From: DATATJ01 sp963789075
Lineage (GTDB): Bacteria; Acidobacteriota; Vicinamibacteria; Vicinamibacterales; CAVVIG01
Reading direction: 5' to 3'
Assembly: GCA_963789075.1 (NCBI GenBank)
Contig: CAWBJQ010000004.1
Span: 1 to 64,000 of the forward strand
DNA: 64,000 nt
Positions 1-9,637 of this stretch are shown piece by piece. The position numbers were made by a program, and so were the translations under genes. Position 1 is the first letter of the stretch. Every line of letters begins with the position of its first letter. The notes under the pieces were generated by a model. It was not told the DNA's origin. It ran no database searches and saw nothing but the letters and a program-made list of their open reading frames with translations.

Positions 1-37
1 TGAGTCAGTCGCCTCGCGAGATCGGATTCGGCGCCGA

Positions 38-1048
38 TTGGATGACGAGCGGCGCAGGCGGCACAGGCGGCCAGGCAACGACGACCGGCGGCGGCCGTCG
101 GCGCGGCTCGAGTGGGGGAGGCGCGACGGCCGGCGCCTTTCCGCTGCGTCCCGAGAGAGTGCGGAGGACGCCACGCGAATGCGGCAGCTCACCGCCGAGG
201 TCCGCAATCCGCCCGCATCGCTGATGATCGCCGATGCGCCGTCGGGAATCACGATTACAGACGACAAAGGACAAGGCCGCACGTTTCATCCCGACGGCAG
301 GGAGGACGTACTTCACCTTGGCGAGGTGCCGCTTGTCACCACGGCGAAGTGGGAGGCCGGCGCCCTGGTGATCCTCTACGCGGTGGAGGAGGGACGCCAG
401 CTGCGCTACACCTACTCGACGACCGCCAATCCGCCGCAGCTGGTCGTCGACGTGAAGTTCCTCGAGCACGGCGGCGGCGACGAGGTGCGGCGAATCTACG
501 AACCCCCCGGCGCCGCTGGATCTCTTCCGCCCGCCGCATCGTCTCCGGCACCGAGCGGTTCACCCTCGGACGTGCCGCTCGCGGCGCGCCCGTCAGGCGA
601 TCGTGCACAGCCTCAACCGTTCAACCAGAAACCCGACGCGGAGCTCAAAGGACTGTCGACGCTCGGCGTCGTCGTGGAGACGCTGAGCTCGCAAGCGACC
701 GCGTGCGGATTGAGTCAGGAGACGCTTGAAACGGCAGCGTCGAAGATCCTGTCGGATGCCGGGTTCAAGATCCTCCGGAACTCCGATGAGGACACGTACC
801 TCTACGTCGACGTGATCACCACTCGACTGCCGAGCGGACTCTGCGTCTCGAGGTACGATGCGTCGCTTTACACGCACACGACCACGAAGCTCACGTATCA
901 GGAAAGCCCGGTGCTCGTGCAAGTGGCGTTGCTCCACCAGGGCGGCATCGCAGGCGGTGCGCCTGCCGCACATGCCGAGGGGGTTCTCAAGGGTCTGCAG
1001 CAGTACATCGATCAGTTCACGACGCGGATCCGCGCCGCGAACAAATAA
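38..1048 (+). CDS. Uncharacterised two-domain protein, 5' end uncertain
   Basis: Not recognised. Convincing protein sequence starts at about position 170 (ESAEDATRMRQL), gives a beta-rich first domain (IADAPSGITITDD, then LRYTYS), a Pro/Ser/Ala linker near residues 160-205, and a second domain (STLGVVVETLSSQATACGL to the end) with alternating hydrophobic strands and two Cys. The first ~45 residues of this frame are Arg-rich and look like out-of-frame translation, so the true start is probably upstream of the window or behind an indel. No signal peptide is visible, perhaps because the N-terminus is missing. The following cupin gene is convergent. Seen: an open frame with a normal stop at 1046-1048. 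Function is not inferred. Confidence 0.55.
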   Translation: MDDERRRRHRRPGNDDRRRPSARLEWGRRDGRRLSAASRESAEDATRMRQLTAEVRNPPASLMIADAPSGITITDDKGQGRTFHPDGREDVLHLGEVPLVTTAKWEAGALVILYAVEEGRQLRYTYSTTANPPQLVVDVKFLEHGGGDEVRRIYEPPGAAGSLPPAASSPAPSGSPSDVPLAARPSGDRAQPQPFNQKPDAELKGLSTLGVVVETLSSQATACGLSQETLETAASKILSDAGFKILRNSDEDTYLYVDVITTRLPSGLCVSRYDASLYTHTTTKLTYQESPVLVQVALLHQGGIAGGAPAAHAEGVLKGLQQYIDQFTTRIRAANK

Positions 1049-1080
1049 GGCGGTCGGCTGTCGCGCGAACGCTCGGCTGA

Positions 1081-1543
1081 CTATGCGCCGCCGCCTCGAG
1101 CGGGCCCCGGCCTCGTCAAGGTCTCGCCTTTCTTCGCAAATATCATGGCGAGCAGCTTCGCGGTCTCGGTTTGGCTCGCGTTCTTCGAGACCTGATGCGT
1201 TGCACCGGGCGGCTCGTAGAACACCTGCTCGACGGTGTAGGTTTTTTCCTCTCCCTGCCCGGAGATCTTGCTGACGATGGCGCCTTCGAGGAGCGTACGC
1301 GAGCACGAAGCCGGCGTGGTGATGCACGGCGCCCACACGTCCTGGCGGGAAGTCGACATGGCTGACCGTCACTTCCCAGCCGTCCATCGTCACATTGGGG
1401 AGATCGTGTGCGAAGACCGGTGGACGCGGGGCCGGCGGCGCGGACGAAGTCGTCTGGGTCTGCGCGTCAGCGTGACGACCGGACGCGATGAGCTCGGCGA
1501 AGAGCGCGAACGACGCGACGGCATCTCGGCGGGTCATCTTCAT
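1081..1543 (-). CDS. Exported cupin-domain protein (one frameshift)
   Basis: The N-terminus MKMTRRDAVASFALFAEL reads as a signal sequence (Arg pair plus hydrophobic stretch) ending near AQTQTT. The mature part is a small single cupin: WEVTVSHVDFPPGR, the His cluster VHHHAGFVLAY (first cupin motif) and, after an indel near 1300, VLEGAIVSKISGQGEEKTY and FYEPPGATHQVSKN (second motif region). It ends at the minus-strand stop at 1081-1083. The HHH motif and the late His are expected metal ligands. Such small exported cupins are common in soil acidobacteria; no substrate can be assigned. It stands alone, convergent with the upstream gene and divergent from the dehydrogenase at 1612. Confidence 0.75.
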
Positions 1544-1611
1544 GAGTGGATTATAGGACGTTGTGCGTCCGGTTCGGGCGCGCTTATGCTAGGTTGGCGA
1601 GGGACAACCCG

Positions 1612-3153
1612 ATGCCTACGACGGTCACGAGCGCGAATCAGGCGCCAGCCTCGATTGAAACGGTCCCCTTGTGGATCAACGGACAGCCAGCCGACGTCAC
1701 GCAGCACCCGGCAGGGCGTCGTCACGAACGCGGCAACAGGAGCGGGCGGGTCCGCTCGGTGCCCTTTGCCAACGCCGAAGATGTCGACGCGGCCGTGAAG
1801 GCCGCGGACGCCGCGTTCCCCGCGTGGCGAGCGACCTCGCCGCTGCGCCGGGCACGCATTCTGGTTCGGTTCCGCGAGCTCATGGAGCAGCATCAGCAAG
1901 AGATCGCGACGGTCGTCAGCGAGGAACATGGAAAAGTGTTTCTCGACGCGATGGGGTCGGTGCAGCGAGGCATCGAGGTCATCGAGTTCGCCGCTGGCGC
2001 GCCGCATCTACTGAAGGGGGAGCATGCCGGATCGGTCGGCCGCGGTGTGGACGCGTATCTCGCGCCTGCAGCCGTTGGGCGTGTGCGCGGGGATCACGCC
2101 ATTCAACTTTCCGGCGATGGTCCCGTTGTGGATGTTCCCCATCGCGCTGGCGTGCGGCAATACATTCGTGCTGAAGCCGTCCGAGACGGATCCCATCAGC
2201 CTCTGTGATGATGGCGGCGCTCCTCAAGGAAGCCGGTCTACCCGACGGCGTCCTGAACGTCGTGCACGGCGACAAAGAGGCGGTGGACGCGCTGCTGCAT
2301 CACCCGGCAGTCAAAGCCGTCTCCTTCGTCGGTTCCACACCGATTGCGAAGTACATCTACGCGACGGCGGCGGCCAACGGCAAACGGGTGCAGGCGCTCG
2401 GGGGCGCGAAAAATCATGCGGTCGTGTTGCCTGATGCGGATCTCGACTTCGCCGCCGATGCGCTGATTGGTGCGGGTTACGGATCGGCGGGCGAGCGGTG
2501 CATGGCGATCTCGGCGGTCGTCGCGGTGGGAAGCGCGGCAGACGCGCTGGTCCCCAAGCTCGCCGACAAGGCGCGAGCGCTGAGGATTGGCCCCGGCACG
2601 GCGCCGGGGATGGACATGGGTCCGCTGGTCACGCGCGCCCATCGCGAAAAAGTCAGCGGCTATGTCGATGCGGGCGTCGCCGCGGGCGCCACGCTCGTCG
2701 TCGATGGCCGTGGGCTGAAGATTCCAGGCTTCGAAAACGGGTTTTTTCTTGGCCCGTCGTTGTTCGACCATGTCACACCCGACATGTCGATTTACACCGA
2801 CGAGATCTTCGGTCCGGTGCTGATCGTGCTGCGGGTCAACACGCTGGATGAGGCGATCGCGCTCGTCAATCGCAATCCATATGGCAATGGCGTCGCCATC
2901 TTCACCAACTCGGGGGGCGCGGCGAGGCACTTCGAGGACACCATCGAGGTCGGAATGGTCGGCATCAACGTCGCCGATTCCGGTGCCGATGGCGTTCTTC
3001 TCGTTCGGCGGATGGAAGGATTCACTGTTCGGCGACCTGCACATGTACGGAGTGGAGGGGATCGCCTTCAATACGCGGACGAAGGCCGTCACGACCCGGT
3101 GGCCGAATGAGGACGACGTCTCGTCAGGCTTCGTGATGCCGACAACGAGCTAG
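1612..3153 (+). CDS. mmsA: CoA-acylating methylmalonate-semialdehyde dehydrogenase (frameshifted)
   Basis: NAD-dependent conversion of (methyl)malonate semialdehyde to propionyl- or acetyl-CoA in valine, beta-alanine or inositol breakdown. Family signatures are clear: the cofactor segment QPLGVCAGITPFNFPAMVPL, LKPSETDPIS, GGAKNHAVVLPDADLD, and the nucleophile segment GYGSAGERCMAIS with Cys near residue 296. The end reads GDLHMYGVEGIAF, typical of MmsA rather than generic ALDHs. Reconstructed length of about 510 aa matches the family. The ATG at 1612 gives MPTTVTSANQ. Extra bases interrupt the frame at about 2060 (before SRLQPLGV), 2202 (ISL/VMMAALLKE) and 2974 (NV/PIPVPM). There is also a compensated slip at about 1715-1745, where the frame VVTNAATGA is displaced. 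Monocistronic; a strong hairpin follows. Confidence 0.88.
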
Positions 3154-3228
3154 GCTAGCGGCGTCTGTGGAGGCTCGTCGTAGTCTTCGAACGTGACGCC
3201 GGACAGTTCGCGGGGCGTAGGCGTTGAT

Positions 3229-3256
3229 GGCCTCGCCGGTGCGTACCGGCGAGGCC
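3229..3256. terminator. Bidirectional hairpin terminator between convergent genes
   Basis: A perfect 12-bp stem (3229-3240 pairing with 3245-3256, GGCCTCGCCGGT against ACCGGCGAGGCC) closes a 4-base loop GCGT. It lies 75 bp after the mmsA stop and 13 bp from the stop of the convergent VOC gene, so it can serve both. There is no U-tract, which is usual for very GC-rich genomes. Confidence 0.75.
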
Positions 3257-3268
3257 CGTGCTCCGCGG

Positions 3269-3757
3269 TCAGCTGTGCGCGAACTGCTTCATCCACTCCG
3301 CCTGCCGCTGTTCCATTTCCTGCGGCGTCAGATCTTCCTTGTGCGTCGCGATCGTCCAGCGGTATCCCGTGCGGATCGGTGAACGTTCCGGAGCGATCGC
3401 CCCAGAACTGGTCCGCCATCTTCCCCATCGGCCCCGGCAGGAACCTGTGCCGCCCGCCGCGACGGCGCGGTTGAACAGCGCGTCGCAGTCTTCCACGTAG
3501 ATCCAGAGCGACGCCGGTGAGCCGCCCAGCGCTTTGGGGCCCTTGCCGCCCATCATCGCGTCGTTCAGCATGATGCGCGAATCGCCGATGCGGAGCTCCG
3601 CGTGCATGATCTTTCCGTCCGGACCGACGGCACGCGCACTCTCTTCCGCCCCGAGCGCCTTCTTGTACCAGTCGATCGCCTGCGCGGCGTTGTCGAGCGT
3701 GAGCTGCGGCGTGACTGTGTGGTGTCCTTCGGGAACCGCATTCTTCGCTTTCGCCAT
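3269..3757 (-). CDS. VOC (glyoxalase/PhnB-like) family protein
   Basis: About 162 aa. Starts at ATG 3757 (MAKAKNAVPEGHHTVTPQ) with a strong GGAGG ribosome site 6 bases upstream, which rules out the longer open frame. The beginning HTVTPQLTLDNAAQAIDWYK, the middle MHAELRIGDSRIMLNDAM and SLWIYVEDCDALFNRAVAAGG are characteristic of the PhnB-like branch of the VOC superfamily. Between 3440 and 3365 two indels displace the segment that should read MADQFWGDRSGTFTDPHGYRWTIATHKEDL; the frame is correct again by YRWTIATHKEDLTPQEM and ends QAEWMKQFAHS. Its reaction is unknown; PhnB-like members often lack proven enzyme activity. Convergent with mmsA. Confidence 0.8.
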   Translation of the reverse strand: MAKAKNAVPEGHHTVTPQLTLDNAAQAIDWYKKALGAEESARAVGPDGKIMHAELRIGDSRIMLNDAMMGGKGPKALGGSPASLWIYVEDCDALFNRAVAAGGTGSCRGRWGRWRTSSGAIAPERSPIRTGYRWTIATHKEDLTPQEMEQRQAEWMKQFAHS

Positions 3758-4200
3758 CTTGACCTCCTTCGGCTCAAAACCAGAGCCTCGCATTGTGTAG
3801 TGACGTTGATGTGACACGCAAGCTGATGGACATGTGCACACCCATTCCTTGTTCCGCTGTCTAGTCGAACGAGCTGCCGCGATTTCGACATGCTGGGCCT
3901 TCGAGAAGTTCCGGTCGTGTCCGCGAACCGCAGAGGCCTGGGCGGTGGCAGGTCAGGCGAAGTGTTTCGGGGTGCGCCGAAAGCCGGACATTAGTCGCCA
4001 CATGTGAAGGCGGTCGCAAGCTCGAGCTGACGTGCTCATCCCAAGCTCTCGATCCGCCTCGCGTCCACGTTTGGACGATGCCGGCCGGCAGTCAGTTCCA
4101 GAACAGAACGCCGAACGTGTCAACCAGCGGCCTGCGTTGATTCTTGTATCATCGTCAACCACACCGATCTGAGGCCTTCCGTTTGTCGAAAGGATTTGCG
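3758..4200. other. Intergenic region with no recognised gene
   Basis: About 440 bp between the divergently read VOC gene and the M24 peptidase. Open frames on either strand are short and Arg-rich without family signatures. It must carry both promoters; a TATCAT-like -10 element near 4147-4152, 50 bp before the peptidase start, is the only promoter-like motif noticed. Confidence 0.4.
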
Positions 4201-5662
4201 ATGCCGCTGCCATGCTCTCGCCGCGCCGCCATCACCGCGCTGCTGCTGGCGCTCCCGATCGTCATCGCCGCTCAGAACGCGCCGCCTTCCGCCGCGTTGT
4301 CCTGGGAAGCCCGTCTGCAACCGCGGGCCTTACCGGCGGCCGACCGCCCGTTCGGTGGGCTGCGTGAACAGGCCGCGATGCAGCAGGCGTGGCTCAAAAA
4401 GCGCCTCGACACGTTCCTTCCGGCGCTCATGCGCAAGCACGGCATTGACCTGTGGGTGGTGCCGATGCGCGAGTACAACGAGGACCCGGTGTTTTCGTCG
4501 ATCGTCGCGCCCGAGACGTTCTTCGCGCGGCGCCGTACGATCTACGTGTTCTTTGACAAATGCGCCGCCGCGAACGCGCCCGTGACCGCGGCGTGTGTGG
4601 AGCGCATTGCGCTCGGCGGAACGTCGCAAGGCGGCGTGTTCGATGCGCGGAGCTCCATGAAGCCGGTCGTGGCCGCAGTGGGTGGACGCCAGGCCGAGCT
4701 CTGGGGCGACGAGCAGTGGCAGGCGCTCAAGCAGGTGATCGAAGAACGGAAGCCGAAGGTCATAGGGATCGATCGCTCCACGACGTTTGCGTTCAGCGAC
4801 GGCCTTTCGAGCGGCGAGCTTCAAGGCATGAGCGCCGCGCTGGGATCCGCGTGGACGTCGACGTTTCGCGATGCCGAGGGACTGCCGCTCGAGCTGATCG
4901 CGTCGCGGCTGCCAGAGGAGGAAGCGTTCTTCACAAAAATGACGGCGCTCGTCTGGCAGATGACGCAGACGATGTTCTCTGGGCGAGTCATCGTGGCGGG
5001 TACCACGCGCACGAGCGACCTCGTCTGGTGGTGGCGCCAGCGGACCAATGATCAAGGGCTGGGCACCTGGTTCCAGCCGAGCATCGAGATCCAGCGCCAG
5101 GGCGTGACAAGCGAGAAGCTGGGCGAGGACCCTGTGATCCAGCCGGGTGACGTGCTGCACTGCGATGTGGGCATCACCGTCGCGCGCCTGAACACCGACA
5201 CGCAGCACGATGCGGTACGTGCTGCGCCCCGGCGAGACCGATGCGCCAGCCGGCCTCAGGAAGGCTCTCGCCAACGCCAACGCGATGCAGGACATTGCGG
5301 TCGAGGAGACGCGTCCGGGGCGCACCGGCAACGAGGTGCTGGCCTCCGTGCGGCAGCGGATGAAGGCGCTCGGCATCGACGGCACGATGTATACGCATCC
5401 CATCGGCATGCATGGTCACGGCGCGGGTCCGCTCCTCGGGTTGTGGGACTATCAGGATGGTGTGCCCGACCGCGGCGAAGCCAAGGTGATCCCGTCGATG
5501 TGGTTTTCCATCGAATTGCAGGCTACTACGCCGGTGCCGGAATGGGGCGGTCAGCCTGTGCGGATGGCGCAGGAGGAAGATGTGATCATCGGCGCCGACG
5601 GCAAGGCACGCTGGGCCTTGAAGCGGCAGGACCGATTGTTTCTCGTCGGCAACGGCCGCTGA
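4201..5662 (+). CDS. Exported M24-family metallopeptidase (Xaa-Pro aminopeptidase-like), one frameshift
   Basis: Cleaves N-terminal residues, typically before proline, using two divalent metals. The signal peptide is MPLPCSRRAAITALLLALPI with cleavage near AAQ, so it acts in the periplasm or on the surface. Residues ~60-250 form a creatinase N-terminal-type domain (KHGIDLWVVPMREYNEDP); the catalytic pita-bread fold follows. All five expected ligands are visible: Asp in HCDVG (~322), Asp in NTDTQH (~333), His in GMHGHGAG (~404), Glu in FSIELQ (~437) and Glu in AQEEDV (~457). An extra G near 5213 (NTDTQH to MRYVLRPGETDAP) splits the frame. Length of about 486 aa fits the acidobacterial exported M24 group. 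Monocistronic. Confidence 0.88.
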
Positions 5663-5758
5663 CGACGCATGAGCAACGCTCGGCTGAAGCCTTCGCGCTA
5701 CAGCCGATCTCGCCATCGCCTTCTTGACGGAACCGCGGCGTGCGTAGTTTGTCGTAGG

Positions 5759-5778
5759 CCGGGCCCTTTTGGACCCGG
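5759..5778. terminator. Hairpin after the M24 peptidase gene
   Basis: CCGGGCCC, then TTTT, then GGACCCGG forms an 8-bp stem with one C/A mismatch, about 100 bp after the stop. It could end the peptidase transcript. The surrounding ~150 bp has no coding signal. Confidence 0.35.
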
Positions 5779-5880
5779 CGACCGAGGGACTGAACCGCCA
5801 GACACGCTCTCGAGGCGCTCGATTTGCAAGGGCGTCCGTGTGACTGACATACGATCCGATCCGGATCAGGTGGAGGTGAC

Positions 5881-6830
5881 ATGGCGTCCGAGATCCCTTA
5901 CCGCACGCTCGGCAGGACAGGCGAGAAGGTCTCCGCGATCGGCCTCGGCGGCTGGCACCTCGGACTGGAGTGCGTCGACGAGCCGCTCAGCTTTCGGATC
6001 ATCCGCACCGCGATCGACCGCGGCATCAACTTCCTGGACAATTGCTGGGACTACAACGACGGCGCGAGCGAGACCCGCATGGGCAAGGCCTGCGGGACGG
6101 CTACCGGCAAAAAGTCTTTCTGATGACGAAGATCGACGGCCGCTCGTACAGCGGAGGCGACGCGCCAGCTCGACGAGTCGCTGCGAGCGGCTGCAGACCG
6201 ACTGCATCGATCTCGTGCAGCATCACGAGAGTCCTCCGCTACGACGATCCGCATCGCATCTTCGACGACGACGGCGCGAACCGCGCGCTGGTCGAGGCGC
6301 GGCAAGGCCGGCAAGCTCCGCTACATCGGCTTCACGGGACACAAGGATCCGCACATCCATCTGCACATGCTCGACGTCGCGCGCGAACACGGCTTCCAGT
6401 TCGACACGGTGCAGATGCCGTTGAACGTCATGGACGCGCACTACCGCAGCTTCGGCGCGCTGGTGCTGCCGGAGCTGGTGAAGCAGGGCATCGGCGTCCT
6501 CGGCATGAAGCCGATGGCCAACGGCATCATTCTGAAGTCGAAGACGGTGACGGCGATGGAGTGCCTTCGCTACGCGCTGAACCTGCCCGACGTCGGTCGT
6601 GATCACGGGCGTCGACTCGATGGAGATCCTCGATCAGGCCTGCGACGCGGCGCGGACGTTCCGTCCGCTTGAGCGATGCGGAATTGACGGCGCTGCTGTC
6701 GAAGACCACCACGGCGGCCGCGCGCGGCGACTTCGAGCCGTTCAAGACCTCGTCGATCTTCGACGGGACGGCGCAGAATCCGGAGTGGCTCGGAGACGAG
6801 CCGCAGCGTCTGCAGAGCCTCATGCCGTGA
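5881..6830 (+). CDS. Aldo/keto reductase family protein (several frameshifts)
   Basis: NAD(P)H-dependent oxidoreductase with a TIM-barrel fold. ATG 5881 is preceded by GGAGGTGAC. The N-terminus IPYRTLGRTGEKVSAIGLGG is classic AKR. The catalytic tetrad can be placed: Asp in NFLDN, Tyr in WDYNDG, Lys in LMTKIDGR, His in DLVQHHE. Downstream parts are GKLRYIGFTGHKDPHIHL, FDTVQMPLNVMDAHY, GIGVLGMKPMANG and VVITGVDSMEILDQA, ending QRLQSLMP. The segments lie in alternating frames, with indels near 6090 (one missing C), 6150, 6175, 6235, 6298, 6590 and 6675. Reconstructed length is about 315 aa. No neighbour suggests a substrate. Confidence 0.8.
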
Positions 6831-6935
6831 GTCGCGGGCGGACGACATTCCTGGCTCCTGGCGGTTCTCGCGGAATGCGTGATAGGTTCGATGTAACCGA
6901 GTAGACGTCGCATTGCCAGGCCGCGCGTTTTCCTC

Positions 6936-7155
6936 TCACCTGACCGCGTTGATGATCGATTCGCCGTAGACCCGATGGCCGTACCGCGTCTCCTGCCCGA
7001 AGAATGCCGCCGGAGCGCTGTCGTTGGACTGCACCGAAATGAATCGATAATCGGCGCGGAGCCCCCAGGGTCAGATTCGCCGTGTAGCTGAGCTGATTGG
7101 CGGCAAGAGCACGGCCATGGGACATTCCGGCGAAATAAAATAGCGGCAACAACAC
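6936..7155 (-). CDS. Possible small exported protein, frameshifted
   Basis: On the minus strand a hydrophobic leader (LLPLFYFAGMSHGRALA) is followed by ANQLSYTANLTLG, and after one indel near 7070 by DYRFISVQSNDSAPAAFF and GQETRYGHRVYGESIINAV, then a stop at 6936-6938. The sequence after the shift is not Arg-rich shadow and has strand-like alternation, so a short secreted or outer-membrane protein, or the end of a degraded one, is plausible. No family was recognised. The start is uncertain; the frame extends upstream of 7155. Confidence 0.3.
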
Positions 7156-7270
7156 CGGCAGAAGCCACGAGTGGCGGACGACGGCCCGGTGATTGCGTAG
7201 GTGTGCGCAGCATGCTCATCGATGTGTGCATTTTGAATCCCGCGCGTAAAACACGCGTCCAAACGATGAA

Positions 7271-9268
7271 ATGGGCCTGACCATGATTGCTGAGCCCGCG
7301 ACGACGGAGCTCTATCAACTCGACGCCTTCCACGCCTTGCTGCCCGCACTGGCACGGGCGCTCGATATTCGCGACGTCTTCCAGCACCTCGAGCGCGGTC
7401 GCCTCGCAGATCGTGCCGCACGACGAAGCGAACCTCGCGCTCGCAGTCGAGGGCGGATCGCAGTACCGCTTGTACACCAGCACAGGCGACGGCAATCCAG
7501 AGCTCCTGTGCCGCGACCAGCACTGCGCCCTCAAAGATCCAATCGAGCCGCGGTTGCTGGACGCGGTCCCTGGGCCCAGCCGGGGCCTGCGCTCAGGCGT
7601 ATGCGCGCCGGTCCTCATCGACGACAAGGTCGTCGGCGTGTTTGCGCTGTTCTCGAAACGCCCCGATGCGTACACGCCAAGTGACCTTGCCCTCGTACAG
7701 CGGCTGGCGGGTTACATCGCGGTCGGCCTGGCGCACCAGCGCCTCGCCGAAGCGGCGCGCCACGCGGCGGTCGAGCGCGAGCGCACGGCCAGCATCGAAA
7801 GCTCGGTGGAATTACTGCGGACGATTTCGGGCGTGCTCGACATCCGCACGGTGTTCCCGCGGGTCTCCGAGATCGCGAACAAGGTCTTGCCGCACGATCT
7901 CCTGACGATGATGTTTCACGATCGGGGCGGAGAGATTCTGATCGAGGTGACGTCGTCCGACGAGTTTCCGGAGCTGACACGGCTCATCAAGGCCGACAAT
8001 TCCACGCCGAAGGACGGCTTCATCATCATCGACGATTTCACGACGACGACCTTGCCGGTGGTCGAGCCCGCCGACCTCCAGCGACGCATCGTGGCGGCGG
8101 GGTACCGATCGCTTCTCGTCGTGGTCACCCGCGCGGGCGAGCAGGAAATGGGCCTCGGGTTCTGGTCGAAACGCCCGCGTGCGTTCGCGCCGCAGGACGT
8201 TCCGGTGGCGCGGCGTATCGCCGATCACGTCGCGCTGGCGGTCTCGCACGCAGCAGCTCGCCGAAGCGGCGCGTCAGGTCGCCCAGGCGCACGCCCGGGC
8301 GGAGCGGCTCGAATCGCGCGTGAAGTCGCTGGTTGAAGAGCTCGAGTCGAAGAGCGGACACGCGCGCGTCGTCGGACAGTCGCCCGCGTGGCTGGATACG
8401 CTGAAGAAGGCCGCGCAGGTGGCGGATACGGAAACGACCGTGCTCCTGACGGGTGAGTCGGGCACCGGAAAGGAAGTCGTTGCGCGCTTCGTTCATCGTG
8501 CGTCTGCGCGAAAAGGCGGGCCGTTCATCGCGTTGAATTGCGCCGCGCTGCCGGAGCAGCTCCTCGAGTCTGAGTTGTTCGGGTACGAACGGGGCGCGTT
8601 CACCGGTGCACAGCAATCCAAGCCGGGGCAGATTGAGCTCGCCGCTGGCGGCGTGCTCTTTCTCGACGAGGTCAGCGAGATGAGCCCTGTCGGCGCAGGC
8701 CAAGTTCCTGCGCGTGCTCCAGGAGCGGGAGTTTCAGCGGCTCGGCGGGACGCGCCTGCTCAAAGCCAACGTGCGGATCATCGCGGCGACCAACCGCGAC
8801 TTGCGCAAGGCGGTCGAGCGCGGGGATTTTCGCGAGGACTTGTTCTACCGGTTACAGGTGTTCGACATTCGCCTGGCGCCGCTTCGCGAGCGCAAGAGCG
8901 ACATCGTCCTGCTCAGCGACACCTTCCTCCAGGAGATCGCGAGCTCGTTCGGGCGTCCGCCGGCCGGTCTGACGCGCGACGCGCGAGAGGCGCTGCTCGG
9001 GCACGACTGGCCGGGGAATGTGCGCGAGCTGCGGAACGCGCTGGAGCGCGCGGCGATTCTGTGTGAAGGGGGGCTTATCAGCGCCCAGCACCTTTCGCTC
9101 TATACGCCGCGACGTCCGGATCAGGATCCGGCGGCGAGCACCGATCTGAGCGCCGTCGAGCGCGAGACGATCGAGCGCGTGATGCGCGAGTGCCAGTGGA
9201 ACAAGTCGAAGGCGGCCAAACGCCTCGGCCTGTCGCGCACGCAGCTGTACGTGCGCTTGCGGAAATGA
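7271..9268 (+). CDS. Sigma-54-dependent transcriptional activator, GAF-GAF-AAA-Fis (frameshifted)
   Basis: FhlA-type enhancer-binding protein, about 660 aa. The start MGLTMIAEPATTELYQLDAF lacks a receiver domain; two GAF sensor domains follow (~20-160 and ~185-315), then a short coiled coil (QLAEAARQVAQAHARAERLE). The AAA+ domain carries Walker A GESGTGKE, the sigma-54 contact loop GAFTGA, Walker B GGVLFLDEVSEM, and the R-finger region ATNRDLRKAVERGDFREDL. The C-terminal Fis-type helix-turn-helix is NKSKAAKRLGLSRTQLYVRL. Extra bases occur near 7395, 8253 (HAQQLAEA) and 8696 (MSPV/AQAKFLRV). The intact GAFTGA predicts true sigma-54 activation. It converges with the NHLP-clan peptide gene 40 bp away, whose promoter is a good sigma-54 match, so that gene is a candidate target. 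Confidence 0.9.
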
Positions 9269-9308
9269 CGATCTCGACCGGCCGGCTGCATAACGTTCGT
9301 CTGCACGA

Positions 9309-9539
9309 TCAGTTCGTTCGAAGGCTGCAACGCTGCAGCCGCGGGTGGATTCGCCTGGCCATGGCCGGCCATACCTTCGCATCGCTCCGCGCGAGCGCGT
9401 CGATCTCGTCTTCCGATAACTCGAATCCCTGATCGCGCAGCTCCGTGAGCGTCTCGCGCGGGCGCTCCACGAAGCAGGCGCGCAGATCTTCGTCCGTCAG
9501 CAGGCGGCCGATCACCAGCTGCACCGTTTTTTGTGACAT
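9309..9539 (-). CDS. NHLP-clan (Os1348-like) RiPP-precursor-type peptide
   Basis: A 76-residue protein. Start ATG 9539 is fixed by a GAGGGAG ribosome site 4-10 bases upstream. The N-terminal part MSQKTVQLVIGRLLTDEDLR, the core ELRDQGFELSEDEIDALA and the ending IHPRLQRCSLRTN match the nitrile-hydratase-like leader peptide clan, specifically the Os1348-type branch as I know it. Members resemble RiPP precursor leaders, but many have no known maturation enzymes and no proven product. Here there is no modifying enzyme or transporter next door and no classical double-Gly core; a single Cys lies six residues from the C-terminus. A -24/-12 promoter sits just upstream and a GAF sigma-54 activator gene converges on it. 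The family call is from memory of the motif; function is open. Confidence 0.8.
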   Translation of the reverse strand: MSQKTVQLVIGRLLTDEDLRACFVERPRETLTELRDQGFELSEDEIDALARSDAKVWPAMARRIHPRLQRCSLRTN

Positions 9540-9568
9540 TTCTCCCTCGCTCCTCACTTGCAGTGCAG

Positions 9569-9584
9569 GGCAATGCGCAAGCCA
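9569..9584 (-). promoter_or_regulatory. Sigma-54 (-24/-12) promoter of the NHLP-clan peptide gene
   Basis: Read on the minus strand, CTGGCTTGCGCATTGCC matches YTGGCACG-N4-TTGCW at Y, TGGC, G and TTGC, with exact GG-N10-GC spacing. The -12 GC lies 30 bases before the ATG at 9539, placing transcription start about 18 bases upstream of the coding sequence, just before the ribosome site. Inference from motif only. Confidence 0.7.
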
Positions 9585-9637
9585 GCGCTTGACGCATCGA
9601 ATTGGGCGTGAAGTCATCGGGTGCCGGCCACGGCATG

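Noticed and set aside
3150..3428. Minus-strand frame reading into TPRELSGVTFEDYDEPPQTP as a separate gene
   Set aside because: Most of it is the VOC gene in another frame, displaced by indels; the tail lies beyond the VOC stop and across the terminator hairpin and has no start of its own.
5201..5230. Programmed frameshift in the M24 peptidase gene
   Set aside because: No slippery heptamer, no downstream stimulator, and the same kind of single extra base occurs throughout the window in unrelated genes; sequencing error is simpler.
5663..5880. Dispersed repeat or small gene after the M24 peptidase
   Set aside because: The sequence looks like non-coding repeat-type DNA, but no second copy could be located in the window, so it cannot be supported as a repeat.
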